Below, piece after piece: positions 18,321-26,852 of a DNA stretch of 64,000 nucleotides (position 1 is the stretch's first letter; every line of letters starts with the position of its first letter). Both the position numbers and the translations under genes were made by a program. Source of the stretch: Chlorobiota bacterium (lineage in GTDB: Bacteria; Bacteroidota; Ignavibacteria; OLB7); assembly GCA_016700335.1 (NCBI GenBank), contig CP065014.1, forward strand, positions 1,835,001 to 1,899,000, in the 5' to 3' direction. The notes below the pieces were generated by a model, which saw only the letters and a list, made by a program, of their open reading frames with translations, had not been told where the DNA came from and did not search any database.

Positions 18321-20255
18321 ATGAAAAAAATAATTACTACTCTATTTCTTGGAGTTTTAGTTTATGGATTTTCTTTATCACAAACAATGAGTGATAGAGC
18401 ACCAATACGAGTTAAATCTGGGCCAATGCCAGAGATAATTCCAAAAGATATGAACAAATCTAAACCTCAATTACAATCTGTTAGTGGAGCTCCATTAAAA
18501 TTACGTAATGGTGCAACTCCTACTGGATTGCAAGGTTATTATGATTATCAGTCTAATGGATGGAGTCCTCAATATATTGTAAATGGTACTGAAAATATTA
18601 TTCATACTACTTATATGCTTTCAACAAGCAAAGGTGATAATGATACAAATGTTTTGAGTACAAATAGAAAAGTTGGGTATGCTGTATCAAATGATGGTGG
18701 AGTTACTTGGAAATCAACAAAACAAATTGATCCTAATAGAAGAGGATTTCCATGGCTTACATTAGGTAATGAAGGTGTACCAATAATTGCTACTCATGGT
18801 ACAACTCCAAGCGATGCTGTTGTTAGAACTTTCTTATATGCAGGAATTGGTGGTACTGACTTTTTAGCTGCAAATGAATTCCCTGCTGAAAATGCAAATG
18901 GTTCTTTAGGTAGTACAGGTGGAAGTGCATCTGGAACAATTTGGCCCATGGTTGCTATATCTCCAACTGATAAGAACAAAGCCTTAGTTTTTGGTTCGAT
19001 TGGTCCTGCTACTGTTGCTGAAAGAGAAGCATTGAACGTTTCTATAGTTGAAATTGGAGCTTCTACAACTCCTGTTTGGAAAAGTATTTCTGAAAGTGAA
19101 ACTGCAAAAACTAGTGGTGGCAATTATGCAGTTTCAACATCAAAAAAAGGAAAAATTGGTGTTGTTTGGGATTATGTAGATGCAAATGCAAATTTAGAAA
19201 ATAGTGGTTTATATTTTTCTGAAAGCTCTGATGGAGTTAAGTGGAGTGCTCCTGTAAAAGCGTTTGGTTTTAATATACATAATATTACTGAGGAAAACGG
19301 AGACGAAGATACTTTGAATTATGATGGTATTGTTGATATTGCATATGTTGGCGAAGAAGCTAATATAGTTTCGAGTGGGAGTATAAATAATTTGTATTCA
19401 AGTAGATGTATCTTTCAATGGACTCCATCTAGGGGATTAAAAATAATTGCAAATACTGATTTAAAATCTGGATTAGGTATTTCTAGATTTGCATCAAATA
19501 AAAATCAACCTAATACTGGTTTTGTATGTTATCCTTCAGTTTCAGTTGCAGATAATAACAAAAATTTAATGATAGCTTTCCAAGCTTGGGCTCCATCAGA
19601 TGAGACTGGATCTGCAAATGTTTCAAGTGAAGAAGGATTTTTGTATTCAAGATTATGGGCAATTGCTTCAAAAGATGGAGGAAAGAATTGGGGCAATCCA
19701 ATTTTGGTTCAGGATTTTGCTGGAACTGGAACTGATAGTGCAAGTTGTGAATATCCATCATTATCTCCTACTTGTGTTAATGCTAATGGTACAACAACAT
19801 GTAATATGGTTTTCCAAGCAAGAAGATACCCAGGTGCTTATGCGTTTGTAAGTAATTATGATGCTGATGGAGATGGTACTGCAGAAACTCCTGTTAATAG
19901 ACCAACAGAATTTTCTGAATGTTTTCAGTATTTCCAAAAAATTTCTATACCAGATAATCAAGCTGGAAGTGTTGAAAAAGAAGAATCTTCTGCATTAGCT
20001 TTTTCTATTAGATCTTTTCCAAATCCAGTTACAAACAAAGTGAATATTCAATATACATTACCTAATAATGGTGATGTTAAAATTCAACTTTTTAATATGA
20101 TTGGAGAACAAATTGGTTCTATTAATAACAACAAAGCTTTTGCTGGAACATATGTTAATGAATTTGACTTTACAAACTTTCCAAGTGGAACTTATAGGTG
20201 TGTTGTTTCTCAAAATGGGAAAACTTCATCTAGAATGATTCATGTTTCCAAATAA
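18321..20255 (+). CDS. Secreted BNR/sialidase-like repeat protein with T9SS sorting domain
   Basis: 644 residues. Signal peptide (IITTLFLGVLVYGFSLSQ), then a beta-propeller-like body containing BNR/Asp-box-like elements (VSNDGGVTWKST near residue 125, SKDGGKNWGNP near 455), then a T9SS type A tail (SFPNPVTNKVNIQYTLP ... GTYRCVVSQNG). Asp-box repeats are structural; they occur in sialidases and in many non-enzymatic propellers. No catalytic Arg triad could be identified, so I do not call it a sialidase. A TAnnTTTG box lies 86 bp upstream and a strong terminator 22 bp downstream, so it is probably monocistronic. Confidence 0.82.
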   Translation: MKKIITTLFLGVLVYGFSLSQTMSDRAPIRVKSGPMPEIIPKDMNKSKPQLQSVSGAPLKLRNGATPTGLQGYYDYQSNGWSPQYIVNGTENIIHTTYMLSTSKGDNDTNVLSTNRKVGYAVSNDGGVTWKSTKQIDPNRRGFPWLTLGNEGVPIIATHGTTPSDAVVRTFLYAGIGGTDFLAANEFPAENANGSLGSTGGSASGTIWPMVAISPTDKNKALVFGSIGPATVAEREALNVSIVEIGASTTPVWKSISESETAKTSGGNYAVSTSKKGKIGVVWDYVDANANLENSGLYFSESSDGVKWSAPVKAFGFNIHNITEENGDEDTLNYDGIVDIAYVGEEANIVSSGSINNLYSSRCIFQWTPSRGLKIIANTDLKSGLGISRFASNKNQPNTGFVCYPSVSVADNNKNLMIAFQAWAPSDETGSANVSSEEGFLYSRLWAIASKDGGKNWGNPILVQDFAGTGTDSASCEYPSLSPTCVNANGTTTCNMVFQARRYPGAYAFVSNYDADGDGTAETPVNRPTEFSECFQYFQKISIPDNQAGSVEKEESSALAFSIRSFPNPVTNKVNIQYTLPNNGDVKIQLFNMIGEQIGSINNNKAFAGTYVNEFDFTNFPSGTYRCVVSQNGKTSSRMIHVSK

Positions 20256-20276
20256 TAGTTAGTATTTTACTAATTA

Positions 20277-20316
20277 AAGGCTTGATTAGTAAATTCTAAT
20301 CAAGCCTTAGTTTTTT
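20277..20316 (+). terminator. Rho-independent terminator
   Basis: Perfect 13-bp stem AAGGCTTGATTAG / CTAATCAAGCCTT with a 6-base loop, followed by AG-T6. It ends the BNR-like cargo transcript. Confidence 0.92.
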
Positions 20317-20374
20317 AAATTTGTATTTTATATTTATTTTTCTAAAATTATTAATATTCAACATTAAATTATAG

Positions 20375-20405
20375 TTGCAACGCATTGTAAATTAAATTGC
20401 AACGC
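20375..20405. promoter_or_regulatory. Pair of direct 9-bp repeats before the CARDB gene
   Basis: TTGCAACGC occurs at 20375-20383 and again at 20397-20405, a 22-bp start-to-start spacing (about two helical turns), 57-87 bp before the start codon of the CARDB gene. The repeats are GC-richer than the flanking DNA. Candidate tandem operator for an activator or repressor. Confidence 0.4.
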
Positions 20406-20461
20406 GAAAGTTTTATATTTATTACATCAATTAAAAAACTTTAAAACTTATTAAAATAAAA

Positions 20462-21475
20462 ATGAAAAACAATTCAAAATTATTATTATCAATTTTACTT
20501 GCGTTAATTTCTTTAACAACAAATCTTTTTTCTCAAAAGACTAGAATTGACATTGCTGATATTCTTTTTGTAAATCAACCAATTATGATTGACAATACTA
20601 TTTGTAATAACAATGGAAAGGTAAAAATCTATTGTTCATCTCATGAAAGAAGTGAAGCATCTGGAGTAGTTTACTACAATTTCAGTATTAATTTTAGTAT
20701 AACTAACAATGGATTAGCTTGTGGACCTTTTAAATGTGGCGTATCAATTGATTCAAGATTAGGAAGTAATAGTTGGGTGGATGTTCCAAGCTTAGCTAGT
20801 GGTGAAATTAGGAATATTATTTTACCTATTAACTTACCTGTTGGGACACATGATTTATTCATAAAATTAGATGATAATTTAAATATTGGAGATATTGTTG
20901 AATCTGATGAATTAAACAATTTATTAACTTTCAATTACACTTTATTAGATGATTGTCAACTTAAACCTAATGATGGTACTACTGCTAAAGAAGTTTTAAC
21001 AAATAACTCAAAAATTATTCAAAACACTAAAAAATTAAAGAATAAAATTGATATTTTAAACTCTAAAGATGGTGTAACTATTGGTGGAGATGTTAATGGA
21101 ACTGGAGGACAATTTGTTCCATGGGGAGGTTCAGTTAAATTAGATTGTAAGAATGCATTACCAGGTGGAGGTGCAAATAATCAATTTGCTTATAACGTTA
21201 CCTATCACATTAAAAATGATGGATCAAGTTATACTGGCATATTTGAAAATAAATTGTACAGTGGAGCTGGTGGAGTAGAGGTAAGAGCAATTAATAGTGC
21301 CTTACAACTTAATGCTGGTGAAACTAAATCTTTAACAACTCAACCATACTTAGATTGTAGTTCAACATATATTCTTACTTTTAAATTTGATGATTTGAAT
21401 AGTGTTAGTGAATACAATGAGTTAAATAATAAATTTTTTATTAATTATTATATAGATTGTTCATCTTGTAAATAA
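20462..21475 (+). CDS. Secreted protein with two CARDB-like domains
   Basis: 337 residues with a signal peptide (LLLSILLALISLTTNLFSQ). Two Ig-like CARDB (cell adhesion related domain in bacteria) units are seen: residues ~55-160, with the closing motif DNLNIGDIVESDELNN, and ~235-335, with FDDLNSVSEYNELNN. The repeated E-x-N-E-L-N-N is characteristic. No T9SS tail is present, unlike many neighbours; the protein ends CSSCK, so it may be periplasmic or anchored by another route. Function unknown, likely binding or structural. A terminator follows at 24 bp. Confidence 0.75.
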   Translation: MKNNSKLLLSILLALISLTTNLFSQKTRIDIADILFVNQPIMIDNTICNNNGKVKIYCSSHERSEASGVVYYNFSINFSITNNGLACGPFKCGVSIDSRLGSNSWVDVPSLASGEIRNIILPINLPVGTHDLFIKLDDNLNIGDIVESDELNNLLTFNYTLLDDCQLKPNDGTTAKEVLTNNSKIIQNTKKLKNKIDILNSKDGVTIGGDVNGTGGQFVPWGGSVKLDCKNALPGGGANNQFAYNVTYHIKNDGSSYTGIFENKLYSGAGGVEVRAINSALQLNAGETKSLTTQPYLDCSSTYILTFKFDDLNSVSEYNELNNKFFINYYIDCSSCK

Positions 21476-21498
21476 ATTTTTATTCGAGATTAATATTA

Positions 21499-21533
21499 AA
21501 CATCGGTTTCAATTGGGGAACCGATGTTTTTTT
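21499..21533 (+). terminator. Rho-independent terminator
   Basis: 10-bp stem AACATCGGTT / AACCGATGTT with a 10-base loop, followed by a T run. It ends the CARDB gene transcript. Confidence 0.92.
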
Positions 21534-21616
21534 GTTAATCATTAAAATATAAACTAAATTTAATTCTTATTCTCATTTAATTATTATTTTTGAATTATAA
21601 ATAAATAATATATAAT

Positions 21617-21844
21617 TTGAAAAGTAAATTAAATAATTTTGAAGAGAACATAACTCGCTTAGAACAAGTTGTTTCTTCATTGGAACAAGGTGGCCATAAG
21701 TTAAATGATATGGTCAAATTATATGAAGAAGGAGTAACTCTAGCAAATAAATGTAAAATTGAATTGTTTGAAACTGAGCAAAAGATTTTTAAGTTAAATC
21801 ATGACAATTTAATTGAAGAACAAATTTTAACTAATAATAAATAA
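21617..21844 (+). CDS. xseB: Exodeoxyribonuclease VII small subunit
   Basis: 75 residues, the normal size of XseB. The body FEENITRLEQVVSSLEQG and MVKLYEEGVTLANKC is the family signature of two antiparallel helices that pack on XseA to form the single-strand DNA exonuclease. The start is TTG at 21617; no upstream ATG exists in frame and the family begins at this point. The large subunit gene xseA, often adjacent, is not in the window. A lipoprotein gene starts 12 bp downstream. Confidence 0.85.
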   Translation: MKSKLNNFEENITRLEQVVSSLEQGGHKLNDMVKLYEEGVTLANKCKIELFETEQKIFKLNHDNLIEEQILTNNK

Positions 21845-21856
21845 CAATAGAAAACT

Positions 21857-22426
21857 TTGTCAAGTTCAAAAAATAAAATCGGTAAAATTAAATTGAAAAA
21901 GTATGTGATTTTAATGTTAAGTTTTTGCTTTTTATCAACTTTAACTTTTGGATGTAAAGAAGATAATTCAGATTTGCAAAAACAGTGGTCTGATATGAAA
22001 AATTCTGTTTCGAGTAAATTGAGTGATCTTAAAATTAAAAGTGATGAGATAAATACAAAGGTTAAAAATTTACCTGGTTTTAATCCAAGTGATACATCTT
22101 CTTTTGGTAAACAAAGAAACGAATTAGATAAATTATTATATACATCTCAATCAATTTTTAGTGAAGCAAATTCAATGATTTCTAGGAGTAGTATAACAGT
22201 TGAAGAAGCAATAAATAAGGGTAAAAGAAGTGAATTAGAAACTGCATTAAACCAAGCTAAACAAGAATTTGATGCTGTTAATATGAAACTTGCAAATGTG
22301 GAAACAATGTTGCCAAGTTTAAATGAACTAGTAAATACTATATCAGTTTCAACCCCAAAAACAAATGATACAATAATTAATAAACAGCCGAATCAAATTA
22401 AGAAAAAGATCAAAATTTTAAAGTAA
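21857..22426 (+). CDS. Putative coiled-coil lipoprotein
   Basis: 189 residues starting at TTG. A lysine-rich N-region and hydrophobic core lead to a lipobox (LTFGC), so Cys33 is probably lipidated. The rest is a long, mostly helical, heptad-like region rich in Lys, Ser and Asn (KQWSDMKNSVSSKLSDLKIK, then ALNQAKQEFDAVNMKLANVE), without tryptophans past the first helix. No family recognised. Location is probably the periplasmic face of a membrane. It follows xseB at 12 bp and probably shares its transcript. Confidence 0.65.
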   Translation: MSSSKNKIGKIKLKKYVILMLSFCFLSTLTFGCKEDNSDLQKQWSDMKNSVSSKLSDLKIKSDEINTKVKNLPGFNPSDTSSFGKQRNELDKLLYTSQSIFSEANSMISRSSITVEEAINKGKRSELETALNQAKQEFDAVNMKLANVETMLPSLNELVNTISVSTPKTNDTIINKQPNQIKKKIKILK

Positions 22427-22569
22427 ATATAAATTGTAAATATTAAAATATGCTTTTGAATATCTCATTCTTAAGCATTTTTTTTATACTTTTCTATATT
22501 AAGAGAACATAATATTTTACTTTATTATTAAATTGGTAAGTTTGTAAATATAAAGCTTTAAATATTTTT

Positions 22570-23265
22570 ATGAGTAAATCAATTTTAATTGTAGATGATG
22601 AGGAAGATATATTAGATTTGTTAAAATTTAATTTAGAATCCGAAGGTTTTATAACCTCAATAGCACATGATGGAGTAGAGGCTGTTAATTTGTCCTTAAC
22701 AAACAATTTTGATTTAATATTGTTAGATGTAATGATGGCAAATCTAAATGGTTTTGATACATGTAGAAAGATTCGACAAATCACTAATTACTCTAAAACT
22801 CCAATATTTTTTTTGACCGCAAAATCTGAAGAAATAGATCAAATAATTGGTTTAGAAATTGGTGCAGATGATTATTTACACAAACCAATTAGTCCAAGAA
22901 TTTTAATCGCAAAAATTAAAGCAGCTTTAAGAAGACAGTTTGATATTGGTGTAAATGAAGATTTAATGCACAAAATTGTTAAAGTCAATTCGATAGAAAT
23001 CAATCGTCAAAATTATACTGTTAAGGTAAAAAATGAAACTATTTTTTTTCCAAAAAAAGAATTTGAATTATTAGCTTTATTAGCATCAAATATTGGCAAA
23101 GTATTTAGAAGAGATGATTTGCTAAATAGAATCTGGGGTGAACAAGTTAATGTTGGGGATAGAACAGTTGATGTTCATATATCAAAAGTAAGAGAAAAAT
23201 TAAAAGACTTAGAATATCTTTTAGAAACTGTTAAAGGAGTTGGATACAGATTTATTGATAGCTGA
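22570..23265 (+). CDS. OmpR/PhoB-family response regulator
   Basis: 231 residues. Receiver domain with acidic pocket Asp9/Asp10, phospho-acceptor Asp53 (LILLDVMM), Thr83 and Lys105, exactly the PhoB spacing. The C-terminal winged helix (residues ~135-230) carries the conserved FPKKEFELLALLASNIGKVF, RDDLLNRIWG and RTVDVHISKVREKL, ending GVGYRF. A PhoR-like kinase gene follows 20 bp downstream. The pair resembles the phosphate-type PhoB/PhoR system, but no phosphate transport genes are adjacent, so the stimulus is not proven. Confidence 0.93.
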   Translation: MSKSILIVDDEEDILDLLKFNLESEGFITSIAHDGVEAVNLSLTNNFDLILLDVMMANLNGFDTCRKIRQITNYSKTPIFFLTAKSEEIDQIIGLEIGADDYLHKPISPRILIAKIKAALRRQFDIGVNEDLMHKIVKVNSIEINRQNYTVKVKNETIFFPKKEFELLALLASNIGKVFRRDDLLNRIWGEQVNVGDRTVDVHISKVREKLKDLEYLLETVKGVGYRFIDS

Positions 23266-23285
23266 GTTTACTATTAAAGATATCT

Positions 23286-24254
23286 ATGACATTTCATTTT
23301 ATATTTTTAGTTATAATTTCTATTCTATTAATTGTAATTTTTTTATTTATTGTTAATTATAAAAAACAAAAATTATTAGAAAAAATTATTATTGATGCTC
23401 TATCTAAAATGTTAAATGAAGATAAATTTAACTTGATAGATTTAAATCAGTTTAAAAGTAATGAGTTGAAAATTATTTCCAAAATGATAAATAATTTTGG
23501 AGAAGCTTTTTTTAATAATAAGAAAGAGAATATCAAGTTAGAGAAAGTGCGAAGTGAATTTTTAGGGAATGTATCTCATGAATTAAGAACACCTATATTT
23601 ACTGTTCAAGGTTTTCTCGAAACTATATTAGATAACGAGAATCTTGAAGAATCTATTAGGAATTCATTTGTGGAAAAAGCTCATAGGAATATTTTAAGAT
23701 TGAACAATTTACTAACAGATTTGATCGAGATTTCTAAAATTGAATCTGGTGAAATGCGTATGAATTTTAGATACTTTAATCCTAATGAAGAATTCATAGA
23801 CATTATAAATGATTTAGAACCAACAGCTGAACAAGCTAATATCAAGCTAAACTACAATTATGTTGGTTCCGAAAAAGATAATATTCTAATACTTGGTGAT
23901 AAAGAAAAATTAAAACAAGTAATAGGCAATTTAATTGAAAATGCAATTAAGTATAACAAACCAAATGGAAATGTAACTTTAGAAGTAACGCCATTAGAAG
24001 ATGAAGTATCAATTTGTATAATAGATAATGGTATAGGAATTGATAATGAAGACATTCCCAGATTGTTTGAAAGATTTTATAGAGTTAACAAAAGCAGATC
24101 AAGATCAGTTGGTGGAACTGGATTGGGTTTGGCAATTGTAAAACACATTATTGAAGCCCATGAAACTCAAATTAATGTTATTTCAACTTTAGGAGTTGGT
24201 ACTACATTTAAGTTCAATCTTAAAAAAATTGGGAAATCAAATAAAAATTCTTAA
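23286..24254 (+). CDS. PhoR-like sensor histidine kinase
   Basis: 322 residues. One N-terminal membrane helix (residues 3-24) and no sizeable extracytoplasmic sensor domain. HisKA box EFLGNVSHELRTP with His98; HATPase motifs N (NLIENAIKYNKPNG), G1 (DNGIGID), F (FERFYRVNKSRS) and G2 (GGTGLGLAIVKHI) are all intact. The SRSVGGTGLGL form is typical of PhoR/ResE-class kinases. With a single helix and no periplasmic loop it may sense through a partner protein, as PhoR does. Encoded 20 bp after its likely cognate regulator. Confidence 0.93.
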   Translation: MTFHFIFLVIISILLIVIFLFIVNYKKQKLLEKIIIDALSKMLNEDKFNLIDLNQFKSNELKIISKMINNFGEAFFNNKKENIKLEKVRSEFLGNVSHELRTPIFTVQGFLETILDNENLEESIRNSFVEKAHRNILRLNNLLTDLIEISKIESGEMRMNFRYFNPNEEFIDIINDLEPTAEQANIKLNYNYVGSEKDNILILGDKEKLKQVIGNLIENAIKYNKPNGNVTLEVTPLEDEVSICIIDNGIGIDNEDIPRLFERFYRVNKSRSRSVGGTGLGLAIVKHIIEAHETQINVISTLGVGTTFKFNLKKIGKSNKNS

Positions 24255-24277
24255 ACAAACTGTTTATCTCCAATCCT

Positions 24278-24580
24278 TTAATGATGCAACTGAATTTTTT
24301 CCTTATGTTTTGTAATTTGGATTTTAATTTTATCTAAACATTCTGTAACTGATTTCTCAAAATCATCTGAACTTTCTTTTGAAACAAATTCACATTTGTA
24401 TGCATGAACAATAAATTCACTAATCTTACTTAACTTTTCATTTCTATGATAATCAAGAATAACATCAATCTTTTCAATTGAATTAGCAAAGTGTTTGTTC
24501 AATAATTCAGAATTATCATTTATGAAATTTTCTAAATCCTGTCTAATTTCAAAATGACGTGAAGTGATATTTACTTTCAT
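24278..24580 (-). CDS. hpf: Ribosome hibernation-promoting factor (short form)
   Basis: 100 residues, short HPF/RaiA family. Visible: MKVNITSRHFEIRQDLENFI at the start, the strand KIDVILDYH, EFIVHAYKCEFVSKESSDDFEKSV, and the C-terminal helix with CLDKIKIQITKHKEK. Binds the 30S decoding region during slow growth and promotes inactive ribosome dimers or monomers. It lacks the C-terminal dimerisation domain of long HPF, so like E. coli HPF it would need a partner for 100S formation, or acts alone. Convergent with the kinase gene (23 bp apart). Confidence 0.9.
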   Translation of the reverse strand: MKVNITSRHFEIRQDLENFINDNSELLNKHFANSIEKIDVILDYHRNEKLSKISEFIVHAYKCEFVSKESSDDFEKSVTECLDKIKIQITKHKEKIQLHH

Positions 24581-24673
24581 TTTTAATATTTTAGAATTAA
24601 AATTTTATGTTATATAATTTAATAGAAACAATCAAATAATTTACAAAAAGAATTTAAGAAATTGTAAAAATCA

Positions 24674-25528
24674 TTAATTAGTTGTGTTGTAAAACTGAAT
24701 AGTTGCACCTATTGAAATACTTATTCCACCAGTAGATATTCTCGTAATCCCATTACTTGGGGTATTAAACAACCCTTTACTTTCATTTATAATTCTTTCA
24801 AAATATCCTCTAAGAATAGGCAAATCAAAGTAACTTATTTCTAAAAAAACACCTCTTAATGGATTAGTATTTGATACAATACTATCAAATCTAAGCTCGA
24901 AACCTGTATAAAATCTATATGAAAAATCTAGACTAATTCCGTTAATATTTATAGCAGGTCTGGAAGATAAAATAGAATTAGAGATTGACCTCGAAGTTGT
25001 TTGCCAATTTGTATTACTTATATTCAATCCAACTTGAACACCTAAGTAATTAGAATATTGAGATCTTAATGGTGAAAACTGTAATCCCATTAAAAATGGG
25101 ATTTGAAAACCACTAATACTCTCAACAATTGATAGACCTGGTGATCCTTTATCATTTTCTTTTGGAATAGTATTATTTAATACCATCTGATTATAAATAT
25201 CTGTTAAATTCCAATTATAATAAGATATTCTACCAGTAATTTTATAATTTTCGTTGTAATCAAATAATGCTGATAATGTTGGCAACAAAGCATCCTTTAA
25301 TCTAAGACCCTTTGGATTTAATTTTGAATATTCTTCAAAAAAATTTCCTCCAAATGGTGAAGGAATAAATTCTAAAGAAAAAGTAAGTAAATTATCATTA
25401 AACAATGTTTTTTTTTCAACTATTTCAATTGAATCAATATGGTCAACATCATTTTGAGAATATAAATTAAATACAAAAAAAGTTAGGGAATTTATAAAGA
25501 TTAAAAAAAAGACTTTTACAAAACTCAT
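24674..25528 (-). CDS. Probable outer-membrane protein, family unknown
   Basis: 284 residues. A signal peptide (FFLIFINSLTFFVFNLYSQ) is followed by about ten amphipathic strands with aromatic belts (YKITGRISYYNW, FSYRFYTGFELRF) and a C-terminal strand ISIGATIQFYN, as in an OmpA- or OprF-like eight- to ten-strand barrel. I recognise no family. It lies 25 bp downstream of the small membrane ORF that follows the cytochrome oxidase subunit IV gene, on the same strand, so it might be read through from that operon, but no functional link is evident. Confidence 0.6.
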   Translation of the reverse strand: MSFVKVFFLIFINSLTFFVFNLYSQNDVDHIDSIEIVEKKTLFNDNLLTFSLEFIPSPFGGNFFEEYSKLNPKGLRLKDALLPTLSALFDYNENYKITGRISYYNWNLTDIYNQMVLNNTIPKENDKGSPGLSIVESISGFQIPFLMGLQFSPLRSQYSNYLGVQVGLNISNTNWQTTSRSISNSILSSRPAININGISLDFSYRFYTGFELRFDSIVSNTNPLRGVFLEISYFDLPILRGYFERIINESKGLFNTPSNGITRISTGGISISIGATIQFYNTTN

Positions 25529-25553
25529 TTTACAATTTTAGGCTTTTAAGAAC

Positions 25554-25700
25554 TTAATGTTGCCAATCTGAGAAAACAGAAAATAATAGAATTAAAAATC
25601 CTATTATAAAAAAAAATAAAATTCCTCCAAAAAAGAAAAAAATTATTTTTCTATCTTCAGAGGAATGATTATTATCTTTATCAGTAATGTTATTAAGCAT
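25554..25700 (-). CDS. 48-residue single-helix membrane protein overlapping the oxidase subunit IV gene
   Basis: ATG at 25700-25698 overlaps the TAA stop of the subunit IV gene by one base (TAATG), the usual sign of coupled translation. The 48-residue product has an acidic/polar N-terminus (MLNNITDKDNNHSSEDRK), one very hydrophobic Phe/Ile/Leu helix (residues 19-44) and a short tail SDWQH. It is too short for most gene finders. Small single-helix proteins are known accessory subunits of haem-copper oxidases (for example CcoH- or CcoQ-like), and by position this could be one; that is inference. The hydrophobic run could also be an accident of T-rich DNA. Confidence 0.55.
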   Translation of the reverse strand: MLNNITDKDNNHSSEDRKIIFFFFGGILFFFIIGFLILLFSVFSDWQH

Positions 25701-26116
25701 TACTGATCTTTTTTATTTTTATCTACACTTTCATCTTTTGTTTGATTTACACTTTCATTCTGATTGTGTGATTGTTCATGGGTTATATACTTCAGATCTG
25801 TTTTTGGAGCTGTTGTTGTATAAGTGGTCATTTCATATCCAATAATTATAATTGCTATACAAACAAGGAAAACAGGAACCCCAGCAATAAAGGCAAGATA
25901 TTTAGCATCATATTTTAAATGCATAAAATACCAAGCAACCATTGAAGCCTTTACAAATGCTAATATTAATAATACTGCTGTCAACATAAAAGGTGACATA
26001 CTAAATGAGGTTACAGCTACTTCAACAAAAGTTAGAACTGACAAACCAACAAATATTAGAATATAATCTTTAACATGAGACCCACCCTCTGAGTGAGCAT
26101 TTTGAATAGTTGACAT
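25700..26116 (-). CDS. Cytochrome c oxidase subunit IV (caa3-type small subunit)
   Basis: 138 residues with three membrane helices (about 17-38, 42-63, 72-97), matching the prokaryotic COX4 family. The signature VKASMVAWYFMHLKYD lies between helices two and three. A long charged tail (after residue 100; many Gln, Asn, Lys) faces the cytoplasm or periplasm. It stabilises the oxidase rather than catalysing. It follows subunit III by 50 bp, and a 48-residue membrane ORF overlaps its stop codon. Subunits I and II are not in the window. Confidence 0.88.
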   Translation of the reverse strand: MSTIQNAHSEGGSHVKDYILIFVGLSVLTFVEVAVTSFSMSPFMLTAVLLILAFVKASMVAWYFMHLKYDAKYLAFIAGVPVFLVCIAIIIIGYEMTTYTTTAPKTDLKYITHEQSHNQNESVNQTKDESVDKNKKDQ

Positions 26117-26166
26117 ATTAATTAAATGAAATTTCTATTTTTAATTTTAAAATAATACTTAATAAT

Positions 26167-26784
26167 TTACACAAGATAAACTAATGTAAATAAAATAATC
26201 CAAACCAGATCTACAAAGTGCCAATACAAACCAGCGGTTTCTAAATGGGCATAATTTTCCTTAGTATAATTTTTATATTTAACTGCCACACTACCTAAAT
26301 ATACAACACCACTAAACACATGGAAACCATGGAAACTAGTTAAGGCAATAAAAGTTGCCCAAAAATTACTGTGTGAAAAACTCATTCCTTGATGATTTAT
26401 CAAATGTGAGTATTCATAGTATTGTCCACATAAAAATAGAACTCCACCAAAAACTGTTAGCCACAACCACATTCTCATTTTTTGTTGATCACCTTTTTGG
26501 ATTGAGGCAATTGACATAACCATGGTAACTGAAGAACAAATTAAAAGAAAAGTCATTCCTGCAGTAAAGTTTATACCTAAAATAGCAGATGGTTTTGGCC
26601 AGGCAGGATCTGAAATTCTAAGCCCAATGTAACCAGCAAATAAAGTAAAGAACATCATGGCATCTTGTGCTAAGAATAACCACATGAATACTTTCCAATT
26701 ATTTGTTTTGGTTTGAGTATCATCAAGAGTGTTAGTGTCAAAAAAGCGTGGTGGTACCGGCTTTGTAAAAAGTAATTCGCTCAT
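26167..26784 (-). CDS. Cytochrome c oxidase subunit III
   Basis: 205 residues with five membrane helices, the short bacterial form of subunit III. Typical segments: WLFLAQDAMMFFTLFAGYIGLRI, ALTSFHGFHVFSGVVYL, and the C-terminal ETAGLYWHFVDLVWIILFTL. Part of the terminal haem-copper oxidase in the inner membrane; subunit III supports proton uptake and stability. Upstream on this strand lies a DUF5683-like gene rather than the expected subunit I and II genes, so the oxidase operon appears split. Confidence 0.93.
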   Translation of the reverse strand: MSELLFTKPVPPRFFDTNTLDDTQTKTNNWKVFMWLFLAQDAMMFFTLFAGYIGLRISDPAWPKPSAILGINFTAGMTFLLICSSVTMVMSIASIQKGDQQKMRMWLWLTVFGGVLFLCGQYYEYSHLINHQGMSFSHSNFWATFIALTSFHGFHVFSGVVYLGSVAVKYKNYTKENYAHLETAGLYWHFVDLVWIILFTLVYLV

Positions 26785-26852
26785 TATAAAAAATGATTTA
26801 CTAATTTTAATTTGTTTACTAGAATTCTAAATAAAATATTTTGCTAATTTAA

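Noticed and set aside
18794..19123. 109-codon minus-strand frame opposite the BNR-like cargo gene
   Set aside because: Antisense shadow of a real gene with signal peptide, T9SS tail and terminator.
18321..20255. Sialidase activity from Asp-box-like repeats
   Set aside because: Asp boxes are structural and no catalytic residues could be placed, so only a BNR-like fold is claimed.
22570..24254. Naming the two-component pair phoB/phoR
   Set aside because: Residue spacing fits, but no phosphate transport genes adjoin and other OmpR-family pairs look alike.
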